A DNA stretch of 64,000 bases from positions 496,001 through 560,000 of the forward strand of contig JAOSKN010000003.1 in the NCBI GenBank assembly GCA_027493525.1. The letters are read 5' to 3'. A program made the translations under genes and the position numbers. The notes below the pieces were generated by a model. That model was not told the DNA's origin. It did not search any database and saw only the letters and a program-made list of their open reading frames with translations. Shown here piece by piece: positions 28,413 through 38,818 of this stretch (position 1 is its first letter; each line of letters begins with the position of its first letter). This stretch comes from Planctomycetota bacterium. GTDB taxonomy: Bacteria > Planctomycetota > SZUA-567 > H5-PLA8.

Positions 28413-28631
28413 CTAGAGATCGTTGGGGCGGACGGTGGAGCGCTTGTTGGCCTTGGCGCGATCGGAAGCCTTATCCAGGCAGCAGGCGACGCAGGCGCTG
28501 AGGGCGTCGACGAGGTCGCCGGAACTCTTGAGACCCTTCGCCTTGACGTAGTTCTTCACCTTGCTGCCGACCACCAGCCCTTCGGCGGACGCCTTGCCCT
28601 TGCCGCCGGCCTTCTTCGCCTTCTTCGCCAT
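28413..28631 (-). CDS. Small bacterial histone-fold protein
   Basis: 72 aa: Lys-rich N-terminus then 'VVGSKVKNYVKAKGLKSSGDLVDALSACVACCLDKASDRAKANKRSTVRPNDL'; R-S-T-V-R-x-x-D histone-fold signature. Confidence 0.75.
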   Translation of the reverse strand: MAKKAKKAGGKGKASAEGLVVGSKVKNYVKAKGLKSSGDLVDALSACVACCLDKASDRAKANKRSTVRPNDL

Positions 28632-28734
28632 GGGGATTCCTCCTCCGCATCGTCTAGGCGGCGGGACGCGTGCCACGCCGGTTTCAGGTTGGAAGTTGAA
28701 CAGGCGGGCGACTCTAGGCGCTTTCGCCAAGGCG

Positions 28735-30482
28735 TCAAGGACTTCCGGGGCGCGCGAGGCGCCCGCGCGCTTCAAGCCGGCCGCGCGGCGCGCCGGGGCC
28801 GGGTTCGGGCGTAAGGCGCGCCTCGAGCGCGCCCCAGATCCCGATTGCGCGCTGGATCAGTTCGACGACGGCGCCCTCGTCCGGATACCGTTCCATGAAC
28901 TCCGCCGCGCCCAATTCGTCGCGTTCTTCCTCGAGCCAGATCTGGGCAAGCATCCCCGCGATGGGCGCCAAACGCGCGCCGTCGGTGCGGAGTTCGAAGC
29001 ACGGCTCCGGATCGCGCGGGGCCGCCGGCCGGGCCAGCAGCGGCGGCGCGGGGAGCATCGCGAAGGGCCCCGCATCGCTGCTGACGGCCAGGCCCTCGGC
29101 GTCGGTGAGCCACATCGGCCGGGTGTAGCTGCCGCGGACCAGAATGTAGCGGTCCACTTCGCCCTTGCGGATGCGCCGAACGTAGGGTCGGTCGGCGTCC
29201 TCGCTAGGCGGATCGTCGTAGAGCCCTTTCCAGCGCACGCGGGCCAGTTCGCCCAGCGCGTGGCGGGCTTCGGGGGTGGCGTGGAAGGGAAGCGAGGCCA
29301 GCACGCGCGGCTGCCCGGTGCCCGAGCCCGGCGCGGGATCTGCGATCTGCACCCGCAGCACGCGCCCGAAGACCGGCCAAAGCGAAGCGTTCAGGTCCAC
29401 CTGCGCGTCGGCCAGGTACGCCAGGCGCGTCTCCCAGCGGCGCTTCGACTTGCCGTCCTGCAATTCCTCGAAGAGGTGCCGCGCGAAGAGTTTGCCCAGG
29501 TCCAGCGGGATTCGAGCGTCGAGGACCGGCTCCCTGCCGCCTAGGCCGTCGTCGAGCAGCCGCGCGGGCGGTTCGTGCGGCGGCAACCCGCCTTCCCATT
29601 CGCCGTCGGCGCGCAACACGTCGGGAGTTGCGCTAAGGTGGATGCGGATCCGTTCGGGCAGCACCTGGAGCCCGAAGACCTCGGGCCAACTCGGGCGCAC
29701 CAGCCGCGCGTAGTCGATGCCCTGCTCGATCCGAATCGCGCGCGGCCGCACGTCGATCTCGACGGCCGTGCCCTCGGGGACCGCTGGGCCGCCGGCGTTT
29801 CCCGCTTCGCCGTTGTCGGCGGGTTCGGCGCCGTTCAAGGCCAGCGCGATCAGCCCGCCGCCGAGGTCGTGAAAGGCCGCGCGAACCTTGGCGGCGTTCT
29901 TGCCGAAGCGCCCGGCCATCCAGCCGCCCATGCGGACCAGCGCGCCGCGCCCGCCCTGGAGGCGCAGGTAAACGGCGAGCGGCGGCTTGCGGCTCCGTTC
30001 GCCGTCGCTCGCCGGCGGCGGGGCCTCGAGGACCACGGCGAGTTCGCCGCCGACCAGAAAGCGCGCGCCGGGCCGGTCGGGTTGGAAGAGCGCCTTCAGC
30101 AGGGCTGGCTGCTTGTCCCATTTGGCGCGGAACGCCTCGAGCTTCTCCCGCCAGTGCGTGCGCGCCTGAAGTTCGGGCAGTTCCCAGAGCGCCTGGACGG
30201 CGGGGTGCGCTTCGAGCGCGCGCCACGCCTCATCGCCGTTGCGCACGCGCGCGGAGATCAGGGCCTGCTTGGGCAGATAGCGCCCGATGGGGCCGCCGGC
30301 CGTCGGCGCGAAGCTGGCGGCGAAGGGGCAGACGAGGCACGCGCCGAGCAGCCAGGCCGCGGCCAGGACACGGCCGGCGACGCGCAGAACCTGGCGCCAG
30401 GGCTTGGGGGCTCAGCCGCTACGGTCAGGGGAGCCGGGGAAGGCGGAGCGGGCGGGGGAGGGCTCGGTTCCTGGTGATCCAT
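28735..30482 (-). CDS. Hypothetical membrane-anchored protein; probable 1-nt frameshift near 30406-30410
   Basis: 503-aa ORF 28735-30246; adding one base to a G5 run joins MDHQEPSPPPPAPP... to a TM segment (VLRVAGRVLAAAWLLGACLVCPFAASFA) and then the main ORF. Confidence 0.6.
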
Positions 30483-30497
30483 ACAACTCGCGCCCCG

Positions 30498-31148
30498 TTA
30501 CGTCTCGCCTGAAAAGCCGTTCTGTCCGATCAGGCGCACGAAGATACAGGAGGGTCCGGCGCGGGTCTCCAGCTTTCCGCCGCGCCGCGTCGCGGTGAGC
30601 AGCTCCTGTTCCTGTGCGGAGCCGACGGGGGCGACGAGCAGGCCGCTCTCGGCAAGCTGCTCTTCCAGGGCCTTCGGGATCCGCGGGCATGCGGCGGAGA
30701 CGACGATCCGGTCGTACGGCGCCTCTTCGGGCCAGCCCAGGGAACCGTCTCCCAGGCGATAGCGGATGTTGGCGTAGCCCAGGTCCGTCAGCCGGTCTTC
30801 GGCGGTTGTGGCGAGAAATTCGATGCGTTCGACGGTCCAGACTTCGCGGGCCAGTTCGGCCAGCAGTGCGGTGAGGTAGCCCGAGCCGGTGCCGATCTCG
30901 AGAACCTTCTCGGTCCCGCACAATTTCAGGGCCTGGAGCATCAAGGCGACCATGTACGGCTGGCTGATGGTCTGGCCGTGCGAGAGTTGCAGGGCGCGGT
31001 CGGTGTAGGCCTGTTCGCGAAGGTACTCGGGTACGAAGGCGGCGCGGTCAACCTTGCGGAAGGCGTCCAGGACGCGGCGGTCGGAGATGCCGCGGTCTCG
31101 CAGGTCGCCTTCGACCATGCGCTCCAGTTCGTCCGCGTCGTATGCCAT
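30498..31148 (-). CDS. pcm: Protein-L-isoaspartate O-methyltransferase
   Basis: 'RAAFVPEYLREQAYTDRALQLSHGQTISQPYMVALMLQAL', 'KVLEIGTGSGYLTALLAEL'. Confidence 0.95.
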   Translation of the reverse strand: MAYDADELERMVEGDLRDRGISDRRVLDAFRKVDRAAFVPEYLREQAYTDRALQLSHGQTISQPYMVALMLQALKLCGTEKVLEIGTGSGYLTALLAELAREVWTVERIEFLATTAEDRLTDLGYANIRYRLGDGSLGWPEEAPYDRIVVSAACPRIPKALEEQLAESGLLVAPVGSAQEQELLTATRRGGKLETRAGPSCIFVRLIGQNGFSGET

Positions 31149-31186
31149 GGGTGGCCCGTTCGAGTCAGGGGCCCGGGCGGCCGCCG

Positions 31187-31861
31187 TCAGCGGCAGCGCC
31201 AGAGCACCCGGAAGAAGCGCAGCGCGTCAAGGAGCGGGTTGATCTTGCTCTCCTCGGCGCCGGTGTAAATCGTGCGGATGGGAATCTCGACCAGGCGCGC
31301 GCCGGCGCGGAGGGCCTTGATCAGGATTTCGGACTCCAGGTCGAAGCGCCGGCCGTCGAGGCGCAGGGCCTGCCAGGTGTCGAGGCGGATCAGGCGGAAG
31401 CCGACCTGGGAGTCGCGGATCGGCACGCCGGCCATCCGGGTGATGCACCAGGACGCGAAGCGGTTGGTGGTGCGGCGCACGAACGGCATCTGGTCGGAGC
31501 GGAGCATGCGGTTGCCCAGCACGATGTCGGCGTCGCCCTGCCGGTAGGCCTCCAGGAAGCGCGGAATCTCATCGGGGTCGTGCTGCCCGTCGCCATCCAG
31601 CGTGATCGCGGCCTGGAACCCCGACGCCTGGGCCAGCGCGAAGCCGTTGCGCAGGGCCATGCCCTTGCCGAGGTTGGTCTCGTGGCGCAGCACGCGCGCG
31701 CCGTTCTTGGCGGCCAGATGCGCGGTGCGGTCGGTGGAACAGTCGTCGATCACGATGCAGATGCCGACGTGCCTGCGCACGCTCCGCACGACCCGCTCGA
31801 TCGAGCGTTCCTCGTTGTAACAAGGCACGATGGCACAGATGGCGTCCTTGCCGGTGTTCAT
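31187..31861 (-). CDS. Glycosyltransferase family 2 (dolichol-phosphate mannosyltransferase-like)
   Basis: 'AIVPCYNEERSIERVV', 'VIDDCSTDRT', 'AITLDGDGQHDPDEIPRFLEAY'. Confidence 0.95.
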   Translation of the reverse strand: MNTGKDAICAIVPCYNEERSIERVVRSVRRHVGICIVIDDCSTDRTAHLAAKNGARVLRHETNLGKGMALRNGFALAQASGFQAAITLDGDGQHDPDEIPRFLEAYRQGDADIVLGNRMLRSDQMPFVRRTTNRFASWCITRMAGVPIRDSQVGFRLIRLDTWQALRLDGRRFDLESEILIKALRAGARLVEIPIRTIYTGAEESKINPLLDALRFFRVLWRCR

Positions 31862-32814
31862 GCGGTGCGATCCCCGGTGACGGTCTCGGAAGCGCCGCGC
31901 CCGGCGCGCGCAGAGGCGGTGGGCAGCAGGGATGCCGAAGGCGCGGCTGCGCCGCCGTCCTTCCAGACGGGATAGAAGACCGCCCACTGGCAGGGATCGG
32001 CCTTCACGCGGGTTTCCAGCGCGTCGGCGAAGGCCTGGGCCAGCGCGGCGATCCGCTCGGCCTTCGTGCCCTCCGCCGGCGGGTCGATGGGCGCGCCGAT
32101 GTGCAGCGTGTAATCCCGGTTGAAGCGGCGATAGACGAAGGTCGGGAGCAGCGGCGCGCCGGTGTCCACGGAGATCCGCCAGGGGCCTTGCGGGAACCAG
32201 GTCGGGCGGCCGAAGAGGTTCACACGCACCGCCGGGCCGCCGGTAAGGCGGTCGCCGAGAATCGCCACGGGGCGGTTCTCGCGAAGCGCCCTCAGGACCG
32301 CGCGCGCCCCGCTGTGCGTATGCACCACCGTCACGCCGTGCTTGGCGCGCTGGCCGACGAACAACTCGTTCACGCGCGGTTCCGCATGGGTCTGGGTCAG
32401 CGCCACGATCGGATAGCCCAGGCGGCCGACGACGAAGGCGCCGAGTTCCCAGTTCGAGTAATGCCCGGAGACGAAGACCATGCCCCGGCCGCCCTTGAGC
32501 GCGAGGTCAAGATTCTCCTGGCCCACCACGGTGACGTTCCGCTCGAAGAACTCGTTCCCGAATCCTTCCGCGCCGAAGAACTCGCAGAGGTACATTCCAA
32601 AAGAGCGGAAGACCCAGCGCGCCTGCCGCCGCAACTGCGCCTCGCTCGCGCCAGGCCCCAGAATCTGGCGCAGGTTGGCGATGACGGACCTTCGCGCGGG
32701 GGCATCCAACAGGTAGTGGAGGTCGGCCAGGCGGTGCGCGATCCAGTATTGCACGTTGCGAGGTAGAATCCGGGCGAGCCCTACGATCCCCAGGTAAGCA
32801 GCATACTTGAGCAT
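31858..32814 (-). CDS. Lysophospholipid/lipid A-type acyltransferase (LpxL/HtrB family)
   Basis: 'GRGMVFVSGHYSNWELGAFVVGRLGYPIVALTQ' HxxxxE/D-type acyltransferase motif; overlaps GT2 gene. Confidence 0.9.
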   Translation of the reverse strand: MLKYAAYLGIVGLARILPRNVQYWIAHRLADLHYLLDAPARRSVIANLRQILGPGASEAQLRRQARWVFRSFGMYLCEFFGAEGFGNEFFERNVTVVGQENLDLALKGGRGMVFVSGHYSNWELGAFVVGRLGYPIVALTQTHAEPRVNELFVGQRAKHGVTVVHTHSGARAVLRALRENRPVAILGDRLTGGPAVRVNLFGRPTWFPQGPWRISVDTGAPLLPTFVYRRFNRDYTLHIGAPIDPPAEGTKAERIAALAQAFADALETRVKADPCQWAVFYPVWKDGGAAAPSASLLPTASARAGRGASETVTGDRTA

Positions 32815-33047
32815 GCAGCGTGCGCGCTCCCGGAAGCTATGAACAACACTTTCTTATTGTGGTCTTTTTACAACATATCGCAAGGTCCGCTTTGGCAAAT
32901 CCAGCTTTGAGTAAGAGTTCCGGGGGCGACGCCGGATCGGCCCGCAGGTCGCCCTTGCGCCGGGACCGTTGCGACTGCATTTGAATCCCGCCCAGCCCCG
33001 GTCAAAATGCGTCTTTTACGGCATCCTGCAAACGGGAGGAGCGCTTC

Positions 33048-34151
33048 ATGGCGGCCAGCGGCGGTCGTGGGTTCGGCATCGTCGGGATCGGGATGATTTC
33101 CGAGTTTCACGCGCGGGCGATCCAGGCGATGGAGGGCGGGCATCTGGTCTGCGCCTACTCCCGCAAGGGCGGCCCGAACGCCGACAAGTTCGCCGCGGAG
33201 TTCGGCGTCAAGGTCTACACCGGGGACTACGAGGCCTTCCTGAAGCATCCCGGCCTCGACGCGGTCGCGATCGCGACGCCTTCGGGCGCGCACCTGGAGC
33301 CCGGCGTGGCCGCGGCGCGCGCGAAGAAGCACGTCATTTGCGAGAAGCCCCTGGAGGTCACGCTGGAGCGCTGCGACGCGCTCATCGCCGAATGTAAGAA
33401 ACACCGCGTGCTGCTCGGCGGGATCTTCCCCTCGCGCACGGGCGAGGCGGTCCAGGCGATCAAGAAGGCCGTGGACGAGAAGCGCTTCGGCAAGCTGACC
33501 GTCTGCAACGCGGTGGTCCCCTGGCATCGCACGCAGGCCTACTACGACGGCGGCGGCTGGCGCGGCACGTGGAAGCTCGACGGCGGCGGCGCGCTGATGA
33601 ACCAGTCGATCCACACCATCGACCTGCTCCAGTGGCTCGCCGGGCCGGCGAAGGAACTGAGCGCTTACGCGGGGAACCTGATCCACAAGCGCATCGAGGT
33701 CGAGGACGCGGCGGCGGCGGCGATCAAGTGGAAGAGCGGCGCGATCGGCACGCTCGTGGGCAGCACCGCCATGTGGCCGGGTCTCTCCAGCGAGGTCCTG
33801 ATCTGCGGCGAGCACGGCACGGCGTGGTTTCGCGGCGGCAACCTCGTGAGCTGGCAGTTTGCCGAGGAACAGCCCGGCGACGCGCAGATCCGCGAGAAGT
33901 TCTCGCCCAAGCCCGACGCGGGGAAGGGCGGGGCGTCCGACCCGCGCGCGATCAGCTTCGTGGGGCACCAGAAGCAGTTCGAGAACTTCGTCCGCTGCCT
34001 CGACGGCAAGGAGAAGCTCCTCGTGGACGGCAAGGAGGCGCGCAAGGCCGTCGAGATCATTCTCGCGATTTACGCCTCGGCGCTGGGCGGCAAGGCGGTG
34101 AAGCTGCCGCTGAAGAAGACGCCCAAGCGGCGCAAGTTCCCGAAGGTCTGA
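33048..34151 (+). CDS. Gfo/Idh/MocA family oxidoreductase
   Basis: 'FGIVGIGMISEFHARAIQAM', 'HVICEKPLEVTLERCD'. Confidence 0.95.
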   Translation: MAASGGRGFGIVGIGMISEFHARAIQAMEGGHLVCAYSRKGGPNADKFAAEFGVKVYTGDYEAFLKHPGLDAVAIATPSGAHLEPGVAAARAKKHVICEKPLEVTLERCDALIAECKKHRVLLGGIFPSRTGEAVQAIKKAVDEKRFGKLTVCNAVVPWHRTQAYYDGGGWRGTWKLDGGGALMNQSIHTIDLLQWLAGPAKELSAYAGNLIHKRIEVEDAAAAAIKWKSGAIGTLVGSTAMWPGLSSEVLICGEHGTAWFRGGNLVSWQFAEEQPGDAQIREKFSPKPDAGKGGASDPRAISFVGHQKQFENFVRCLDGKEKLLVDGKEARKAVEIILAIYASALGGKAVKLPLKKTPKRRKFPKV

Positions 34152-34172
34152 CCCGGAGCATCGGACGCGCGC

Positions 34173-35755
34173 ATGGCCCTATCGCGGCTCCTCGTCCTCC
34201 AGCTCGACTCCGTGCCCTGGCCGGTGCTGAAGCCCTTGATGGATGCGGGGCGCGCGCCGCGGCTGAAGGCGCTCTACGAACGCGGCTGCTCGGGCACGCT
34301 GCGCTCGACGGTCCCGCCGATCACCCCCGCGGCGTGGGCGACTTTCATGACCGGCGTCCGGCCTGGGCGGCACGGCATCCTGAACTTCAAAGGCTTCGAT
34401 CCCCGCCGGCAGAGCTACTGCGTGGCCGACGCGCGGCACCTGAGCGAGCGGAACATCTACCGCCGGCTTGCGCTGGCCGGCAAGCGCGTCGGCGTGGCGA
34501 TGCAGCCCAGCACGCATCCGCCGTTCGACGTCAACGGCTTCTGCCTCACCGGCTTCGACAGCCCGGGGCTCTCCGCGCCCTTCGCGCACCCGCGCGAACT
34601 GGAAGCGGAGATTCTTGCGCTCTGCCCCGAGCACGGCCAGAACTTCAACCTGCACAGCCTCTGGGCGAAGCCGGCCCGGGAAGGCGAAGACGTCCTGCCG
34701 CGGAACCTGGAGGCCGCCGCCGGGCAGATGCGCCGCGTCGCGAAGCTCGCCTTGGACCTGCATGCCAGGCATCCGGTGGACGTGCTGGCCGTTTATTTCC
34801 AGGCGCCGGACGTGGTGCTGCACAAGGCCTGGCCGTATTGCCTCCCGGAAGGCGGCCAGGAGAACCCGGCGCGGCGCGAGGCGGTCGCGAGGTTCTTCGG
34901 CGCGATGGATGCCGCTTGCGGCGATTTGATCGACGGTTTCGGCGGAGCGGGGAGACTCTCACGCTGGCGCTCAGCGACCACGGGCACCAGCCGGCGCGGC
35001 ACGCGGTCTTCGTCAACACGCTGCTCGCCGAGGGCGGCTTCCTGAAGTACGCGCGCTCGCCCGCCGCGCTGGCCCGGGACGCCGTGCGCCGGGTGAAGGA
35101 CCTCGCGCGCGGGATCAAGCGCCGCGGCCTCAGCCGGCCGCTGGACTGGAACTCGACGCTGGCCTGGATGCCGTACCAGGCCTGTTCCGGGATGGTCTAC
35201 GTGAACCTCAAGGGACGGCAGCCGTTCGGCTGCGTCGAGGAACGGGATTACGAGTCCGTCCGCGACCGGGTGCTCGAATTCCTGCGCGCGGCGAAACTTC
35301 CTGACGGCGCGCCCGTCTGCGCCGACGTGGTGAGCGGCGACGCGTTCTTCGACGCCAAGCTCGAACGCGGCCTGCCCGATATCCTCATGCTCCAGCACGA
35401 GGGCGTGGATTTCAGGCGTCGCGCGATCGATGCCCCGTTCGCACGGCCGCTGCACGGCCGCGCCGGCATACATCACCCGGACGGGCTCTACATCCTGGAC
35501 GGCCCGGGCGTGGCCGCCAGGAAGGACGCCGACGGGGAGATCCTCGACATGGCGCCGACGCTGCTGGCCGCGCTGGGCCAGCCCGTTCCGAGCTACATGG
35601 AAGCCCGCGCGCGCGCCGACTGGTTCGCGCCCGCGCTGGAGGCACGGATCGTGGAGCAGGCCTGGGGCGACGGGGCGGCTGCGCCGGCCGGTTATACGCA
35701 GGAGCAGGAGGCGGCGATCGAAGAGCGCCTGGCGGACCTGGGATACCTCGATTGA
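34173..35755 (+). CDS. Alkaline phosphatase family protein (phosphodiesterase/nucleotide pyrophosphatase-type); split by a 1-nt frameshift at 34949-34952
   Basis: N-part 'LLVLQLDSVPWPVL...TVPPITPAAWATFMTGVRPGRHGILNF'; C-part in another frame 'GETLTLALSDHGHQPARHAVFVNTLLAEGGFL'; one extra G restores a single frame. Confidence 0.85.
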
Positions 35756-35761
35756 GAGGTG

Positions 35762-35846
35762 TGAAGTATGAGCTATGAAGTATAAATCAGGATTGAAAAC
35801 GGAAGCAAAATCTTGTGCTGCTTCCGGTATAGCTACTTCATACTTC
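35762..35846. terminator. Nested inverted repeat at a convergent junction (candidate bidirectional terminator)
   Basis: Outer arms GAAGTATGAGCTATGAAGTATA / TATAGCTACTTCATACTTC; inner CGGAAGCA / TGCTTCCG. Confidence 0.6.
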
Positions 35847-35856
35847 TTTCTTTATC

Positions 35857-36405
35857 CTATGCTCCCGGCGGCCTGCCTTGCCCGCGGGCTTTCATCTGCG
35901 CGGCGACCTTGCGGGCGATCTCGACGTAGTGGAACTGCAGTTCGCGCGCGGCGTCGGTGAGCGTGCGCTCCTCCAGCTCGGCGAGGTTGCCACGGGTCTT
36001 TTCCTTCAGGGCGTCGAGCAGGTCGATGGTCTGTCGCGCGCCTTCCAGGTCCACTTCGCGTCGACCGCTGAAGGGGTTCTCCATCTGTCCCAATTGCATC
36101 AAAGCCTGCTGGGCGAGGCTGGCGATGAGGTTCAGGAAGATGCGGTTGGGCTGCGCGCCGCTCTCGTCGGCTTCCGTCTCGTCGGCTTCGGCCCGCGCAG
36201 CGGCATCGGCCGCGGGCCGGGCAGCCGGCTTTCCGCCGGGCGCGGCGCTCTTGGGGCCGCCCGGGGCAGGCGCGGCCTCCTTTAGGGCCTCGCGTTCCTT
36301 GCGAACCTCTTCCTTCCAGCTCTCGTCGACCTTTTTCTTGGGAATGCGGAAGGCGGGAACTTCGCCCCCGCCCGCCGCCTGCCCGTCTTTGGGTTGCTCG
36401 CTCAT
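35857..36405 (-). CDS. DUF1844 domain-containing protein
   Basis: 'FLNLIASLAQQALMQLGQMENPFSGRREVDLEGARQTIDLLDALKEKTRGNL'. Confidence 0.85.
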   Translation of the reverse strand: MSEQPKDGQAAGGGEVPAFRIPKKKVDESWKEEVRKEREALKEAAPAPGGPKSAAPGGKPAARPAADAAARAEADETEADESGAQPNRIFLNLIASLAQQALMQLGQMENPFSGRREVDLEGARQTIDLLDALKEKTRGNLAELEERTLTDAARELQFHYVEIARKVAAQMKARGQGRPPGA

Positions 36406-36428
36406 GGTGACCGCTCCGTGCGCCGGGC

Positions 36429-37469
36429 TTATTTCTTCTTGGCGGCCTTTTTCTTGGCCGGGGCCTGTTTCTTCTTGTCGAACTGCGCGTCGAAGGCGAT
36501 GGCGCTGGGCTCGAAGTCGAGGGCCTTCACGTAATGCGCGGCCTCGGCCGCGCCGTGCTCACGATCCATCTTCCCGTCTTCCCACTCGACCGAGAGCGGC
36601 CCGCGATAGCCGACGTCGTTGAGTGCGCGGATGATTTCCTCGAAGTCCACGCTGCCGCGACCGAGGCTGCGGAAGTCCCAGGTGCGGCGCGGGTCGCCGA
36701 AGTTGGTGTGCCCGCCGAAAACGCCAGCCTCGCACGGCCGGTCGCTCATGTAGACGTCCTTCATGTGCACGTGGAAGATGCGGCCGGCGAACTTGCGGAT
36801 GAACTTCACGTAGTCCACGTTTTGGTAGAGCAGGTGGCTGGGGTCGTAGTTGAAGCCGAAGCGGCGGTGGTTGCGGAGCGCCTTGAGGGCCATCTCGGTG
36901 CTCGCGATGTCGAAGGCGATCTCGGTTGGATGGACTTCGAGCGCGAAGTTGATGCCCAGTTTGTCGAACTCGTTGAGGATCGGGCGCCAGCGCCTGGCGA
37001 AATCGGCGTAGCCGGCTTCGAGGGTTTCCGGCGCGACCGGCGGGAAACTGTAGAGCAAGTGCCAGATGCTCGAGCCGGTGAAGCCGTTGACGACGCCGAC
37101 GCCGATGTTCTTCGCGGCGTGTGCGGTCATCTTCATCTCATCGGCGGCGCGCTTGCGGACGCCCTCGGGCTCGCCGTCGCCCCAGATGCGGTCGTTGAGG
37201 ATCGCGCGGTGGCGTCCGTCGATGTTGTCGCAGACGGCTTGCCCGGCGAGGTGGTTCGAGATGGCGAAGACCTGCAGGCCGTGCTTGGCCGCGATCTCCT
37301 TGCGGCTCTTGGCGTATTTCCTGTCGCCGGCGGCCTTCTCGACGTCCACGTGGTCGCCCCAGCAGGCCAGCTCGATCCCGTCGTAGCCGAACGAAGCGGC
37401 CTTTTGGCACATGGTCTCGAAATCGAGATCCGCCCACTGGCCCGTGAACAGCGTTACCGGTCTGGCCAT
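36429..37469 (-). CDS. Sugar phosphate isomerase/epimerase (TIM barrel) with Lys-rich tail
   Basis: '[43 protein letters not shown]', '[35 protein letters not shown]'. Confidence 0.9.
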   Translation of the reverse strand: MARPVTLFTGQWADLDFETMCQKAASFGYDGIELACWGDHVDVEKAAGDRKYAKSRKEIAAKHGLQVFAISNHLAGQAVCDNIDGRHRAILNDRIWGDGEPEGVRKRAADEMKMTAHAAKNIGVGVVNGFTGSSIWHLLYSFPPVAPETLEAGYADFARRWRPILNEFDKLGINFALEVHPTEIAFDIASTEMALKALRNHRRFGFNYDPSHLLYQNVDYVKFIRKFAGRIFHVHMKDVYMSDRPCEAGVFGGHTNFGDPRRTWDFRSLGRGSVDFEEIIRALNDVGYRGPLSVEWEDGKMDREHGAAEAAHYVKALDFEPSAIAFDAQFDKKKQAPAKKKAAKKK

Positions 37470-37651
37470 CCGTGCGTCCTCCTCCGGAGCGTTGGTTGTC
37501 AAGCCCGCGCCGCGCCGGAAGCTCCGGCGCCGTGCGCGTCCCCTGGCAGCGTGGAATAGCTCCGACCAGCGTATGCGGCGCGGGGCATCCGTCAACGTAC
37601 GGCGGAGAAGGCGGACTGGATTCCTGCCCCATCAGCCGTGAAACTGAGCGC

Positions 37652-38788
37652 ATGTCCGCGCGCGTCTACCTCGACCACAACGCCACCTCGCCGCTGCGCC
37701 CCGAAGCCCGGCGCGCGATGGAGCCGTACTTCGGCGAAGCCTTCGGCAACGCGGAGAGCCTGCACTTCCACGGGCAACAGGCCAAAGCGGGGCTCGAACG
37801 CGCGCGGCGAACCTGCGCGGGCGTGCTGGGCTGCGATCCGCGGGAGGTGGTCTTCACTTCGGGCGGGACCGAGTCCCTGAACCTGGCCCTGCGCGGGATC
37901 GCGTGGGCGCGGCGCCTGACGGGGAAGGGAATGCGGATCGTGCTGAGCGGGCTCGAGCACGCGGCGGTGCGAGAGACGGCGCGATCCCTGGAGGACCAGG
38001 GTTTCGACCTCGTCGTCGTCCAGCCGCTCGCCGATGGCCGGATCGACCCCGCGCGCTTCGCCTCGGCGCTGGACGACTGGACCGCCGCGGCCGCGCTGAT
38101 GTACGCGAACAACGAGACGGGCGTGATCCAACCCGTTTCAGAAGCCCTGGAAGCCTGCCGCCACCTGCGGATTCCGCTCGTGGTCGATGCGGTGCAGGCG
38201 CCGGGGCGCCTCCCGCTGAACTTCGGCCCGCACGGGCCCGCGGCGCTGGCGCTCTCCGCGCATAAATTCGAAGGGCCCAAGGGCGCAGGCCTGCTGCGCC
38301 TGAAGGCCGGCACGCTCTACCAGAGTCACGCCAGCGGCGGCGGCCACGAAGGCGGGGCGCGCGCGGGCACGCACAACCTCGCCGGGATCGCGGGGCTCGC
38401 CGAGGCCCTGCGTCTGGCCGAGGCCGAACGCGAGGCCGAAACCGCGCGCCAGGGCGCGCTGCGCGCGGAGTTCGAGGCGCAACTCAAGGCGGCCGTGCCT
38501 GGGCTTGCGATCCACGGCGAAGCGGCGCCGCGTCTCTGCAATACGGTTTACGTGTCGATTCCCGGACAGGCCAGCGAGACCCTCGTCAACGCGCTGGATC
38601 TCGAAGGCATCTCCGTCTCCAGCGGCGCGGCATGCAGCGAAGGCACGCACACGGAGAGTTTCGTGCTGCGCGCGATGGCCGCCGACGACGCGCAGGTCCG
38701 CTCTGCGGTGCGATTCTCGATGGGGCGGAGCACGAGCGCGGACGATCTTCGACGCGCCGTGGAGTGCCTGAAGCAAAAGGTCTCGTAA
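37652..38788 (+). CDS. Cysteine desulfurase (NifS/IscS-like)
   Basis: 'VYLDHNATSPL', 'FTSGGTESLNLAL', 'ALSAHKFEGPKGAGLL', 'SSGAACSEGTHTESFVLRAM'. Confidence 0.95.
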   Translation: MSARVYLDHNATSPLRPEARRAMEPYFGEAFGNAESLHFHGQQAKAGLERARRTCAGVLGCDPREVVFTSGGTESLNLALRGIAWARRLTGKGMRIVLSGLEHAAVRETARSLEDQGFDLVVVQPLADGRIDPARFASALDDWTAAAALMYANNETGVIQPVSEALEACRHLRIPLVVDAVQAPGRLPLNFGPHGPAALALSAHKFEGPKGAGLLRLKAGTLYQSHASGGGHEGGARAGTHNLAGIAGLAEALRLAEAEREAETARQGALRAEFEAQLKAAVPGLAIHGEAAPRLCNTVYVSIPGQASETLVNALDLEGISVSSGAACSEGTHTESFVLRAMAADDAQVRSAVRFSMGRSTSADDLRRAVECLKQKVS

Positions 38789-38818
38789 GGTAACACCCGG
38801 ACTTCGCGGGCGCCGGCC

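Noticed and set aside
33569-35755. 728-aa plus-strand ORF
   Set aside because: Its first half is an out-of-frame shadow of the Gfo/Idh and phosphatase genes; only the C-terminal part (GETLTLALSDHG...) is real and belongs to the frameshifted phosphatase.
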